A DNA stretch of 46,202 nt from an uncultured Bacteroidales bacterium (GTDB taxonomy: Bacteria; Bacteroidota; Bacteroidia; Bacteroidales; Bacteroidaceae), in NCBI GenBank assembly GCA_902779165.1, contig CACZAN010000040.1, positions 1 to 46,202 of the forward strand. Direction: 5' to 3'. Shown one piece after another: positions 25,220 through 33,076 of the stretch. Made by a program: the position numbers and the translations under genes. Positions within the stretch are counted from its first letter, which is position 1. Each line of letters starts with the position of its first letter. The notes below the pieces were generated by a model, which saw only the letters and a list, made by a program, of their open reading frames with translations, was not told where the DNA came from and did not search any database.

Positions 25220-26071
25220 CTATATTTGAATATTCCACGAGATACAATTGAGGGCGCCGCCTCTTCTGACGGCTTCCAATGCAGGGATGCCAACCACTTC
25301 ACACTCAGGCAAGGTATTGCTGATTTGCTCTAAAGCCTGGGCATCTTCTTCCAAGCCCAATTGTGGTACAAGAACTAAACTGCCTATTTGCAGATAATTG
25401 ATGTATGCCCAACTGCGAGCATGAATTCTCTTCGATTTGTATTTTAGTGTAGTGACCTCAAATCGTGCTTCCAAAGCCTTACGATAACGACGGAAGAAAT
25501 AGGTGGAGAAATCATCGTAGTTCGTCAACAGGATCTTCCCGTTTCCTATATAATGCACTATGCTGTCGCTATGTCCCAAGCCATATTCGTCCCCGTTTCT
25601 ATCAAAAGGAACAAACAACAATTCGCCTTGGAAAGCCTCCTGTAAGATTTGTTCGACTTCGTTGCGAGATTTGTCTTTATTCTCCTCGAAAACCTTATCA
25701 GTCATCACAACCACATCGCCACACTTTACCACATTACCGCCATCCACCACAAGGTCTATTGCTGAACATTTCTGCCAAATAGACTGTAGCTGGTCGTCTT
25801 CTGTTTGGAACACCTCTTCCGGATTTGTCTGAATACGCAACCCGATTTTGTCCTGCAGATAGTCTGGCGTGTATTTATATAGAACAAAACGCTCTCTTTC
25901 AATTTGAATGGGCATATAGTCACGACACCAGATGTCTTTTGTGCCAGGCAGATAGCCATACACAATCCCCCGTTTCTGAAGTGCTTCCGTAATATGCGCA
26001 TTCAGAATCGGACATTTCTCAGGCAGCAGGCTTGAGAAGTAAACGGCGTTGGTGAGGTTATCGGTAATCAT
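25220..26071 (-). CDS. Agmatine/peptidylarginine deiminase-family protein
   Basis: A guanidino-modifying enzyme of the PAD_porph group (agmatine or peptidylarginine to citrulline-type product plus ammonia). I start it at MITDNLTNAVYF (283 residues), which fits the family's usual beginning; seven further codons are open to 26092. Signature segments are LPGTKDIWCRDYMPIQ, VVDGGNVV, the catalytic His/Asp region GLGHSDSIVHYI, and the active-site Cys in RRGGALNCISWNI at the very end. There is no signal peptide, so it is cytoplasmic. It lies 4 bp after the upstream hypothetical gene. Its last 54 bases are copied at 18036. Confidence 0.9.
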   Translation of the reverse strand: MITDNLTNAVYFSSLLPEKCPILNAHITEALQKRGIVYGYLPGTKDIWCRDYMPIQIERERFVLYKYTPDYLQDKIGLRIQTNPEEVFQTEDDQLQSIWQKCSAIDLVVDGGNVVKCGDVVVMTDKVFEENKDKSRNEVEQILQEAFQGELLFVPFDRNGDEYGLGHSDSIVHYIGNGKILLTNYDDFSTYFFRRYRKALEARFEVTTLKYKSKRIHARSWAYINYLQIGSLVLVPQLGLEEDAQALEQISNTLPECEVVGIPALEAVRRGGALNCISWNIQI

Positions 26072-26075
26072 ATTT

Positions 26076-26756
26076 TTATCCTTTTTCGTCAAATCTACGG
26101 TAGTATCTCTTTAAAGTGCTTATACCCTTTATGCTTCCATCTTTCTTTCTGCCGTAATCCCATCTCGCTTTCTCGAAAGTCTCTTTGTTATTCTTGTCAT
26201 CAGTGTATTTATCGTATAGTTCTTGGTCATAGAAACATAAAGGTTCATCTTCCATTCCTTTATCCTTATATGTTATCCCATATCTAGCTATTGGACTTTT
26301 GCAAATTTTACAATCCTTATATGTCTCATCTTCCTTCAGTAATTCAAGCCTCGGCCAATCTTCAGAACTGACATTCAACAATTCCAACATACAAACAAAG
26401 GGCCCAGTGATGAACTTCCCGCTATCGTCTTTCAGACTTCTAATTAGGATACCTCCAAATTTGCCATCATCAAAGGAACTTTCGAAACAAATGTCAACAC
26501 CACTATAATGAAAAAACAAATCACCAGTCTTTTTATTATCACGAGGATAAGTTTTTTCATTCCACTCCTTATTAAATGTGTCTTTGCTGTAATAGTAGAA
26601 CTCTATCTCCGCAAAGTAATAGCGCTTCGCTCCGCATTTTATGCAGAACTGTTTGAACAGATTGTTTGCTATCTTAGCAAAAGTGTTTTGAACATTGCAA
26701 TTGTTCATGCCTTCCAAAGGCTTTTGTAGCAATTCCCTGATTTCCATATCATTCAT
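26076..26756 (-). CDS. Hypothetical protein, 226 residues
   Basis: Soluble protein of a family I cannot name. Recognisable patches are YYFAEIEFYYYSKDTF, GDLFFHYSGVDICFESS and FGGILIRSL, whose layout recalls the 3-methyladenine-glycosylase (MPG-like) core. That is only a resemblance. A CxxC pair (DCKICKSP, about residue 150) might bind metal. The C-terminus is basic (KRYYRRFDEKG). It precedes the deiminase gene by 4 bp and is probably in the same operon. Confidence 0.7.
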   Translation of the reverse strand: MNDMEIRELLQKPLEGMNNCNVQNTFAKIANNLFKQFCIKCGAKRYYFAEIEFYYYSKDTFNKEWNEKTYPRDNKKTGDLFFHYSGVDICFESSFDDGKFGGILIRSLKDDSGKFITGPFVCMLELLNVSSEDWPRLELLKEDETYKDCKICKSPIARYGITYKDKGMEDEPLCFYDQELYDKYTDDKNNKETFEKARWDYGRKKDGSIKGISTLKRYYRRFDEKG

Positions 26757-26852
26757 TATTTGCTATGGCACAGTCATTATTCGGCTTTGTATCCTTCGAC
26801 TGGATTGCCGCCATATTCGCGTGCCGCTGTTCTGTTATGAATTTATCCATAC

Positions 26853-28010
26853 CTATTCCATATTTTGAGCCAAACGCTTGGCCATCTCATTTAGCGCCAC
26901 AAAACGGTAGCGGAGCGATGTCACCGGGATGGGTGTATAAGTGTAATGCCGTGCCTCCGCCTTACGGCGCAACGTCTCTTCGACTGCCGCTTGTATGTCT
27001 GCATCGAGAAACGCATGCTCAGTCGGTTCCAGCAGCAACAATTGTCCTCTCGAGCACGCCTCGAAATACACTCCGCCCGGCTTGTAGTAACGTTCGTGCG
27101 GCGAACCCTCTTTAGGGAAGCCGTCGTTGAGCAGCACAACCAACGGATAGCCCTGCGCGCGCAAAGTGCGGGCGATGAGTTGTTCGCCCTTGCTGATGGC
27201 CGCCGTATAGGTCACCGTCCCGTTCTGCGCCGCCGCCAATACCGACTGCAAACGTTCCTGCACCTCTTCGTTGGAAGCGCTCCTCGACATCTCCACCGCC
27301 TGCTTATCGGGCCAATCCAAGAGGAAATGATTGCCCATCGACGTAAACGACAACCCAGCCGCCTCCGTCCGCCTGTGCAACCGAAAAAGCTCAGGGTTAT
27401 GGCTCTTTATCCAAAGGCGCCTCGGGTTGTCCTTCACATAGTCAATCATCCGCCTCAACTGCCCCGGCGCATGGAGTATGCGCTCATGATAGTAAGCAGG
27501 GTTCTGCTCCCAGATACTTCCCCTGCGCGCAAAAATGCGAGCAAAATGCACAGGCGCGTCCGCGCGCCCTCCTGCACCGCTTCCCTCGCAATCTCCGTGC
27601 ACTCCAGCGGCGTTTTCGCCGCTGCCATACATCTCCTTATACACCTTCGTGCACCCGCTCTTGAACCCGCGCACCACCGCTCCGATACTCTGCGGCAGCG
27701 GCTCCAGCACCTGAATCACCAGATGCACATGATCGGGCATCACCTTCTGCGCCAGCACCTTCAGCGCAAACTCCTTCCCCGCATAAAACTGCGCCAGTCC
27801 GTCCAGCATCTGACACACACGCCGCCCAAAGGCATTGAGCCTCACGAAAGCCGTCTCCGCACTCTCGCCCTCCAGCACTCCAAACAGCGGATAGCGCTCC
27901 TCCACAGGCAGTGTAAAATGATAGATGGCCCGCCCCCTGTAGTCCCATCCGTTTTCACGGTGGTGCCTCATGGGGTCTACCGGCCTCCGCTTCACTTGTC
28001 CATTATCCAT
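26853..28010 (-). CDS. REP-associated-type (Y1/HUH) transposase with an extra C-terminal domain
   Basis: A 385-residue protein. The N-terminal domain (about 20-205) is an IS200-like Y1 nuclease of the RAYT kind: the HUH motif His94-Val-His96 in MPDHVHLVIQV and the likely nucleophile Tyr191 in RRMIDYVKDNP. Residues about 130-165 are an unusual Gly/Ala/Arg-rich insert encoded by GC-rich, partly palindromic DNA. The C-terminal domain (about 225-385) has ISKGEQLIARTL, YPLVVLLNDGF and GQLLLLEP, a pattern like the DprA/LOG Rossmann fold. No IS-type ends with a second ORF are visible. A GGAG repeat lies 90 bp upstream. Confidence 0.85.
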   Translation of the reverse strand: MDNGQVKRRPVDPMRHHRENGWDYRGRAIYHFTLPVEERYPLFGVLEGESAETAFVRLNAFGRRVCQMLDGLAQFYAGKEFALKVLAQKVMPDHVHLVIQVLEPLPQSIGAVVRGFKSGCTKVYKEMYGSGENAAGVHGDCEGSGAGGRADAPVHFARIFARRGSIWEQNPAYYHERILHAPGQLRRMIDYVKDNPRRLWIKSHNPELFRLHRRTEAAGLSFTSMGNHFLLDWPDKQAVEMSRSASNEEVQERLQSVLAAAQNGTVTYTAAISKGEQLIARTLRAQGYPLVVLLNDGFPKEGSPHERYYKPGGVYFEACSRGQLLLLEPTEHAFLDADIQAAVEETLRRKAEARHYTYTPIPVTSLRYRFVALNEMAKRLAQNME

Positions 28011-28100
28011 CGTCTGTGCCTTATCTTTATCACGTTTATCATACAGTTGTTATTTGTTATTGTTCTATTTTGCGTCCTACTTCCGGCATTCAAATAGGAT

Positions 28101-28153
28101 TTTTGCAAAAAGTTGACGCAAAAACACTCCGAACACTCCGATACACTCCGAAA
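28101..28153 (-). repeat. GGAG repeat, copy B (beside the transposase)
   Basis: AT-subtype copy with intact TTTTTGC/GCAAAAA arms. It lies between the HU-like gene and the transposase, pointing the same way as both. Confidence 0.92.
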
Positions 28154-28185
28154 TTTCAATTTTCAATCTTTCAATTCTCAATATT

Positions 28186-28884
28186 TCAATCTTCGCCTTT
28201 CAATACATAAATCCGATGCGTACGCGATCCGGTGGCGACGATTCCGGAATGATCGAGGTTAGCGGCAACACGCAACTCGCGCTGGGCTGTGGAATAGCTG
28301 AGGCCCGTTAGCGCGGCATAGTCGGCGATGTGCATGAAGTGATGTCGTGCAAGGTACTCGCGAGCTGCCGCAAAACGCTCGCGACGTTTGGAAATATCTG
28401 GCACCTGGATCTTCACTCCCGCCTTTCCGCCAACGAGCTGGAACTTGCCTTGACCATTGCAGCTACTCTGCACTCTTCGCAGGAAGTGCTTGTTGCATCG
28501 GAAGTTGATGTGATCCACTTCGATGCTGCGGGCATTGATACTGGCTTCGCTCCCATCGCTCACAGCCTCTGGCTCTGCCTCGCCAATCACGATGGCTGGC
28601 GGCTCTGGCTTCTTGTATTTCTTCGATCGCACGGCTACGCTGAAAGTGCCTAATTCAGGCAGGCTCACACTACCCACCTCAGCCAGACGCATTTGCAGGC
28701 AGCGGACCAGATCGATGAGGGCTGCCTGAGACATCGCCGGCCCCAGGCTGGAGTGGCGGGCGAAGTAATCAGCGAACTCCTCGGCGCTGTCGCTGTGGTC
28801 GAATTTCACTTTATACACCGTGCGGGTCTTTCCGGAATCGGGGTTGCGCAAATCACGGATTTCCTGTTTGTAGTACTTTAGCAT
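28186..28884 (-). CDS. HU-like DNA-binding protein with C-terminal winged helix
   Basis: I start it at MLKYYKQEIRDL (232 residues); the 49 codons before it are low-quality sequence. Residues 1-130 match the Bacteroidetes HU-like domain (VYKVKFDHSDSAEEFADYF, LVRCLQMRLAEVGSVSLP, ELGTFSVAVRSKK). The C-terminal 65 residues form a winged-helix-like unit (HHFMHIADYAALTGLSYSTA). It is divergent from the VirE-type gene, a pairing common in Bacteroidales. It probably binds DNA in the nucleoid or regulates its neighbour. The gene ends 33 bp before repeat copy B. Confidence 0.82.
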   Translation of the reverse strand: MLKYYKQEIRDLRNPDSGKTRTVYKVKFDHSDSAEEFADYFARHSSLGPAMSQAALIDLVRCLQMRLAEVGSVSLPELGTFSVAVRSKKYKKPEPPAIVIGEAEPEAVSDGSEASINARSIEVDHINFRCNKHFLRRVQSSCNGQGKFQLVGGKAGVKIQVPDISKRRERFAAAREYLARHHFMHIADYAALTGLSYSTAQRELRVAANLDHSGIVATGSRTHRIYVLKGED

Positions 28885-29250
28885 AATATCTTTCTTCTTT
28901 CTTTTGTTTTTTATCCCTTGTTTGACGACTTCAGGGGGTAAACGTTGGTTTCTGCGGGCAAATTTACGACTTTCTGCTGAGACAAAGAAATCAAAGGCCT
29001 TAAATAAAGTTAAATGCTCATCGAGATACACAAGAAACCCGTTGTGGAGTACATGTTACGCGATGAGCTACTTGTAAATCACGTCGTGCTTTAATCTATG
29101 CGGCCTAAGGTTACAGAAAATACGTCCTATTCTTTAGGGATATGGAGTAGGGAGTCAGAAGCTTTACCGCCTGTGAAATCAGCCGTAAAACACAGGCGCA
29201 AAGAGCCTCACAACCTGCTGATTTTCAGAATGCTGAAAAATTGACAAACT

Positions 29251-29282
29251 CTTGCAAACCGCAAAAAAATGTTGTATCTTTG
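29251..29282 (+). promoter_or_regulatory. Promoter of the VirE-type gene
   Basis: CTTG at 29251, 20 bases, then TATCTTTG (29275-29282). The start would be near 29289, 68 bases before the ATG. The rest of 28885-29250 holds no gene that I can support. Confidence 0.6.
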
Positions 29283-29356
29283 CAGCCGAAAACCCGATGG
29301 CGGTTTGTGCACGACCGACCGGAGGGGCATGTTTAACTCTTAAAAATTTTACCATT

Positions 29357-30643
29357 ATGAAAGAAAACATTACTCAAAACGAAAGTCTGACCGCACAAGG
29401 TCAGCCAGACAACGAAATGCAGATGATTCTGCAACAACAAGAAGTAGAGCCCAAGGCTCTGGAAACCATCGATGAGCCCAAGGCTCTGGAAACCGAAGCA
29501 GAGCTGCTGCCTGTGGAGGCATTTCTGGCAGACGGCTACGAGCTGCGCTTCAACGAACTCTCGAAGAAAACGGAGTTCCGCGAGAAGCGCGAGGGAAGTG
29601 TGTTCCGCCCGCTGACGAAGCAGGCGCTGAACAGCCTCTACCTGCTTGCAAGCAAGGCACTACATCAAGAAAAAGGTTTGCGCGCGATGCTCACGGCAGC
29701 CATCTACAGCGAACGTACCGTGCTGTGGAATCCTGCAACCGCATGGCTCAACAGTCTTCCTGAATGGGACGGTCGCAACCGAGTGGATTACCTCTTCAAC
29801 CTCCTGCCTGGCTCCACAGCCGAACAGCGTTACTGGCTGACGGTGTGGCTGCGTTCGGTGGTCGCCCACTGGCTGCAGATGGACAGCCTCCACGCCAACG
29901 AATGTGTGCCCACGCTCATCGGCGATCAGGGTTGCGGCAAATCGACCTTCTTCCTGCGCCTGCTGCCAGAACACCTGCGAGAGTACTTCCTCGACCACGT
30001 GAATCTGCGCAATAAGTTCGACAAGGAGATGGCGCTGACCAACAACCTCTTGGTGAACATCGACGAGCTGGATCAGGTGCGCCCCGCCCAACAGGCAGAG
30101 CTGAAGCAGATGCTGTCTAAGGTACGCGTGAACGGGCGAATGATCTATGGTAGCGAACAGACCGACCGCACTCGCTTCGCCAGCTTCGTGGCCACCACCA
30201 ACAACCGTCATCCGCTGCAAGACCACACGGGCTCGCGCCGCTTCATCTGTATCGAGCTCACACGTGGAAAGCTGATAGACAACACCTTGGATATCGACCA
30301 CGAACAGCTCTACGCCCAAGTGCTGCACGAGCTCAGCGCTGGCGAGCGCTACTGGTTCACACAAGAGGAGGTGCTGGCCATCCAACGTGCGAATATGCCC
30401 TACCACGCCACCTTTGATCTCGAAGTGATGGTCACCACCTGCTTCCGCTTGCCTCGACCCGACGAGTTCGTGCGCCCTCTGACACTGACAGAGCTCATCA
30501 GCCTGATCGCCAAGCAGTATCCCCTGATACCTCAGACGCACTCGACCAAGATTCAGCTGGGCTTCGCCCTCCGTGCCCTCGGGTTCCAGCGTAAGGAGGG
30601 ACATGATGGGATGGCGTACTACGCGGTAGCTGTGGAAAGTTGA
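29357..30643 (+). CDS. VirE/VapE-type P-loop protein (primase-helicase-like)
   Basis: I start it at MKENITQNESL (428 residues), because upstream codons cover the promoter. The N-terminus holds a short repeat (EPKALET twice). The VirE domain follows, with PATAWLNSLPEWDGRNRVDYL, Walker A GDQGCGKSTFFLRLLP (about 190-205), an acidic Walker B-like VNIDELDQV and sensor VATTNNRHPL. A small C-terminal domain is present. Such proteins resemble phage or plasmid replicative helicases and are widespread in Bacteroidales accessory DNA. The cellular role is not known. It is followed by a terminator fused to repeat copy C. Confidence 0.87.
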   Translation: MKENITQNESLTAQGQPDNEMQMILQQQEVEPKALETIDEPKALETEAELLPVEAFLADGYELRFNELSKKTEFREKREGSVFRPLTKQALNSLYLLASKALHQEKGLRAMLTAAIYSERTVLWNPATAWLNSLPEWDGRNRVDYLFNLLPGSTAEQRYWLTVWLRSVVAHWLQMDSLHANECVPTLIGDQGCGKSTFFLRLLPEHLREYFLDHVNLRNKFDKEMALTNNLLVNIDELDQVRPAQQAELKQMLSKVRVNGRMIYGSEQTDRTRFASFVATTNNRHPLQDHTGSRRFICIELTRGKLIDNTLDIDHEQLYAQVLHELSAGERYWFTQEEVLAIQRANMPYHATFDLEVMVTTCFRLPRPDEFVRPLTLTELISLIAKQYPLIPQTHSTKIQLGFALRALGFQRKEGHDGMAYYAVAVES

Positions 30644-30744
30644 ACTTTTGGAGCAGCGAGCGCCATCAAGCTTGCTTGAAATGGCCGAGTCGTGACAAAA
30701 GTCAGCGAAGCTAAAGTTGAAAAGTTGAGAGATTGAAAATTGAA

Positions 30745-30791
30745 GATGGACGGCATCAGTCAGAAAAGGCTGGTGCCGTCCATCATTTTTT
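30745..30791 (+). terminator. Intrinsic terminator after the VirE-type gene
   Basis: A stem of 15 pairs (GATGGACGGCATCAG with CTGGTGCCGTCCATC, one G-T pair) is followed by ATTTTTT. The T-run is the first part of repeat copy C. Confidence 0.9.
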
Positions 30792-30841
30792 CGGAGTGTT
30801 TCGGAGTGTTCGGAGTGTTTTTGCGTCAACTTTTTGCAAAA
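30786..30841 (+). repeat. GGAG repeat, copy C
   Basis: TT-subtype copy. Three CGGAGTG units are followed by TTTTTGCGTCAACTTTTTGC and AAAA. Confidence 0.95.
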
Positions 30842-30963
30842 TAGCTCTACTATTTCTGACCGAAAATGAAGAAAAAAGAGGGGAAAGTGGATAAAAAGCC
30901 GTCATTTTAGGCGATTTTCAGAAATTAGAAAGCACTTTATGCTCTGTTTACAGATATAATGAT

Positions 30964-30971
30964 TACTTTTG
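30964..30971 (+). promoter_or_regulatory. -7 element directly in front of the ATPase gene
   Basis: TACTTTTG ends 5 bases before the ATG at 30977. If used, transcription would begin at or next to the start codon, giving a leaderless message. The -33 box is poor. Confidence 0.4.
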
Positions 30972-30976
30972 CCCCC

Positions 30977-32152
30977 ATGAAACATCTTGTGATTCGTAAT
31001 TTAGGGCCGTTGAAGGAGGCCGACATCGAACTGAAGCGCATCAATGTCATCATTGGTTCGCAGAGTTCGGGCAAGAGTTGTGTGCTGAAGACAGCCTGCT
31101 ACTGCACATGGGTTGAGAAGCGTATTCAACTGACACAGACAGCAGATTTCTTCGCAAAGGATGGCAATTTCCTCAACGAACTGGAGCGATTCCATAAGTT
31201 GAAGGGCTACATAAAGGCTGACACCTTCATCAGTTACGAGTCAGACTTCATGGCTTTCTCCTACGACAACGCCACCAAGACATTCACATTTAACTGGAAG
31301 GATGGCCGATGGGATTACCGCCGTTCAAAGGTGACGTACATCCCTGCTGAACGTAATCTCGTTGCTGCCATTCCCAATTGGTTCCAGGTGAAGTTTAACG
31401 ATGATAACATTCGTGATTTTATGGCTGATTGGGAAACGGCACGGCAGGCAACGACTGATGAACTGTCTGTGCTGAATCTTGGTGTTTCATATCATTACGA
31501 TACCAACACCAAATCAGACAAAGTGCAGGTCGCTGAAGGTGTGACGCTTGACTTTACAAATACTTCAAGTGGTTTGCAGTCATTAATACCAGTGTTTGTG
31601 CATCTTAACTATTTGATATCAATTCAAGATGGAAGGATTGCTAATTCAAGTGTTACAAGAAGCAAAGAAGAAAGCAACTTGACAAATTTGGTATTTGACC
31701 ATTTTAGCCCAATATTCGGGAAACAAGTTAGTGAAGAAGATATCAAAAAAAATCGCCCTCCCGTTGTTTTTAAAATCAATGACAAGAATTATTCGTTGCA
31801 AGTCTCTGATATAAAAAAGATGCAAGATATAATTTTGCAATATATTGTCACGGACCACTGCGATATTTTCCTTGAAGAACCAGAGGCCAATCTCTTCCCG
31901 CCCACACAGTCCAACCTTGTTGAGTGGTTGCTTACGATGACAACTGGTGAGCACCCCAGCAATCTTTTCATTGCTACCCACAGCCCGTATATCCTCAACG
32001 CCTTCATGGAGAAAAAGGATATTGCTCTGACTCTTCTTTACACAAGAATGTTTGAAGGGCAGATGACTGTAAAGACCGCCACGGAACAAGATATTCAAGA
32101 TTTATACGATTACGGTGTGGATGCCTTCTTCAACATAGAATCATTGGGATAA
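30977..32152 (+). CDS. AAA/ABC-type ATPase of an OLD-like defence module
   Basis: A 391-residue cytoplasmic ATPase. It begins MKHLVIRNLGPLKEADIELK, then Walker A GSQSSGKSCVLK at about 31-42. A long insert follows, then Walker B in DIFLEEPEANLFPPTQ (about 303-318) and the switch His in LFIATHSPYIL. This is the AAA_15/AAA_21 form found in OLD, Gabija-like and PARIS (AriA-like) systems. It is followed after 4 bp by a small TOPRIM-like gene, so the two probably work together as sensor and effector. The middle of the gene (31560-31840) is more AT-rich than its ends. Confidence 0.85.
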   Translation: MKHLVIRNLGPLKEADIELKRINVIIGSQSSGKSCVLKTACYCTWVEKRIQLTQTADFFAKDGNFLNELERFHKLKGYIKADTFISYESDFMAFSYDNATKTFTFNWKDGRWDYRRSKVTYIPAERNLVAAIPNWFQVKFNDDNIRDFMADWETARQATTDELSVLNLGVSYHYDTNTKSDKVQVAEGVTLDFTNTSSGLQSLIPVFVHLNYLISIQDGRIANSSVTRSKEESNLTNLVFDHFSPIFGKQVSEEDIKKNRPPVVFKINDKNYSLQVSDIKKMQDIILQYIVTDHCDIFLEEPEANLFPPTQSNLVEWLLTMTTGEHPSNLFIATHSPYILNAFMEKKDIALTLLYTRMFEGQMTVKTATEQDIQDLYDYGVDAFFNIESLG

Positions 32153-32156
32153 TAGA

Positions 32157-32714
32157 ATGGAGAAGAAAGATTGGCATATTGTTCCCGAATGTTATGTCGA
32201 CACAAACCTTGTCGAGTTTCTGATTGCATCCCATAGCGTAAACCACCAGAAGGGTTGTAATGCTGTAGCCAAAAAGATGATGGAGTCGAACTTGAAAGAC
32301 CAATTCTCTATTGGCGTCATCGACAATGATAAAAGACAGCACTCATACGTAAGCGAGTTCGAGGAGATTGCCCATTCAAAGCATATCTCATTACTAAAAC
32401 ATCGCGAACGTCCTCATTACTTCGTAAGGATTACTCCCGCAATGGATCAGTTCATTCTGGATTGTGCAGCAGAACAAAATGTCAATCTGCAAGACTATGA
32501 CTTACCCACAGAACTCAGTGAGTTTACCAAAGTAACAAAGAACGTAAGTGCAAAAGACGACCACCGCTTCAAGTCTCTTTTCAAGGCACTTGATGGCTCT
32601 AAAGAAATAACATTACTCTGTGCTGTATTAAACTATTTGAACACCTATCAATATAAATGTGACATAGCAGAACTCCAGAGATTATTCGGACAGTATGCAC
32701 CAAGTTCAACATAA
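32157..32714 (+). CDS. TOPRIM-like small protein paired with the ATPase
   Basis: A 185-residue protein I cannot place firmly. CYVDTNLVEFLIAS near the N-terminus and FSIGVIDNDKRQ near residue 55 could supply the Glu and the DxD of a TOPRIM/DUF4435-like nuclease site. ITPAMDQFILDCAAEQ and a helical C-terminus follow. Its start lies 4 bp after the ATPase stop, so it is surely co-expressed. By analogy with PARIS (AriA/AriB) it may be an effector released or activated by the ATPase on phage infection. The terminator at 32850 closes the operon. Confidence 0.6.
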   Translation: MEKKDWHIVPECYVDTNLVEFLIASHSVNHQKGCNAVAKKMMESNLKDQFSIGVIDNDKRQHSYVSEFEEIAHSKHISLLKHRERPHYFVRITPAMDQFILDCAAEQNVNLQDYDLPTELSEFTKVTKNVSAKDDHRFKSLFKALDGSKEITLLCAVLNYLNTYQYKCDIAELQRLFGQYAPSST

Positions 32715-32849
32715 TACTATATTATTACTATTGCCCTTGATTATTCGTATCTTTTCCAATTGTTTATAAAAATAATTAGCGTTCAATTGACGTTCACTAA
32801 ATAAATCTAGCACAACAACAGGTGGCGAAGCTATATTTGAAAAGTTGAA

Positions 32850-32895
32850 GATGGACGGCATCAGTCACAAAGGCTGGTGCCGTCCATCATTTTTT
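32850..32895 (+). terminator. Intrinsic terminator after the ATPase/TOPRIM pair
   Basis: The same 15-pair stem as at 30745, with loop TCACAAAGG instead of TCAGAAAAGG, followed by ATTTTTT leading into repeat copy D. Confidence 0.9.
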
Positions 32896-32946
32896 CGGAG
32901 TGTATCGGAGTGTTCGGAGTGTTTTTGCGTCAACTTTTTGCAAAAA
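32890..32946 (+). repeat. GGAG repeat, copy D
   Basis: AT-subtype copy with intact TTTTTGC/GCAAAAA arms. Confidence 0.95.
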
Positions 32947-32999
32947 GACATCAAAAACATGGTGCTTACTCCCTTAAATATAAAAAACTCTGGGATTCC

Positions 33000-33031
33000 T
33001 TTGGTGGTTTAGGAAATAGTCCGTACCTTTG
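33000..33031 (+). promoter_or_regulatory. Promoter of the DUF234 ATPase gene
   Basis: TTTG (33000-33003), 20 bases, TACCTTTG (33024-33031): a full match to the Bacteroidetes consensus. The start would be near 33038, 39 bases before the ATG. Confidence 0.8.
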
Positions 33032-33076
33032 CACCATAAATATAAATGAAGATTAATATAAATCACGGTTAACATT

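Larger units (their letters stand above)
30705..30841 (+). repeat. Composite repeat: hairpin plus GGAG repeat, first instance
   Basis: Starting at GCGAAGCT, this 137-bp stretch is closely similar to 32825-32946. It shares AAAGTTGA, the hairpin and the GGAG repeat, with a short insertion here. The repeat family therefore travels with a terminator at these two places. Confidence 0.85.
32825..32946 (+). repeat. Composite repeat: hairpin plus GGAG repeat, second instance
   Basis: Counterpart of 30705-30841. It lies about 110 bp after the TOPRIM-like gene. Confidence 0.85.

Noticed and set aside
26946-28097. 383-codon frame opposite the transposase
   Set aside because: Arg/His/Leu-rich translation with no motif, lying over a gene with HUH and Tyr motifs on the other strand.
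29660-30829. 389-codon frame opposite the VirE-type gene
   Set aside because: It is a shadow of a GC-rich gene whose sense product has a clear P-loop and sensor motif, and it also reads through the terminator and repeat.
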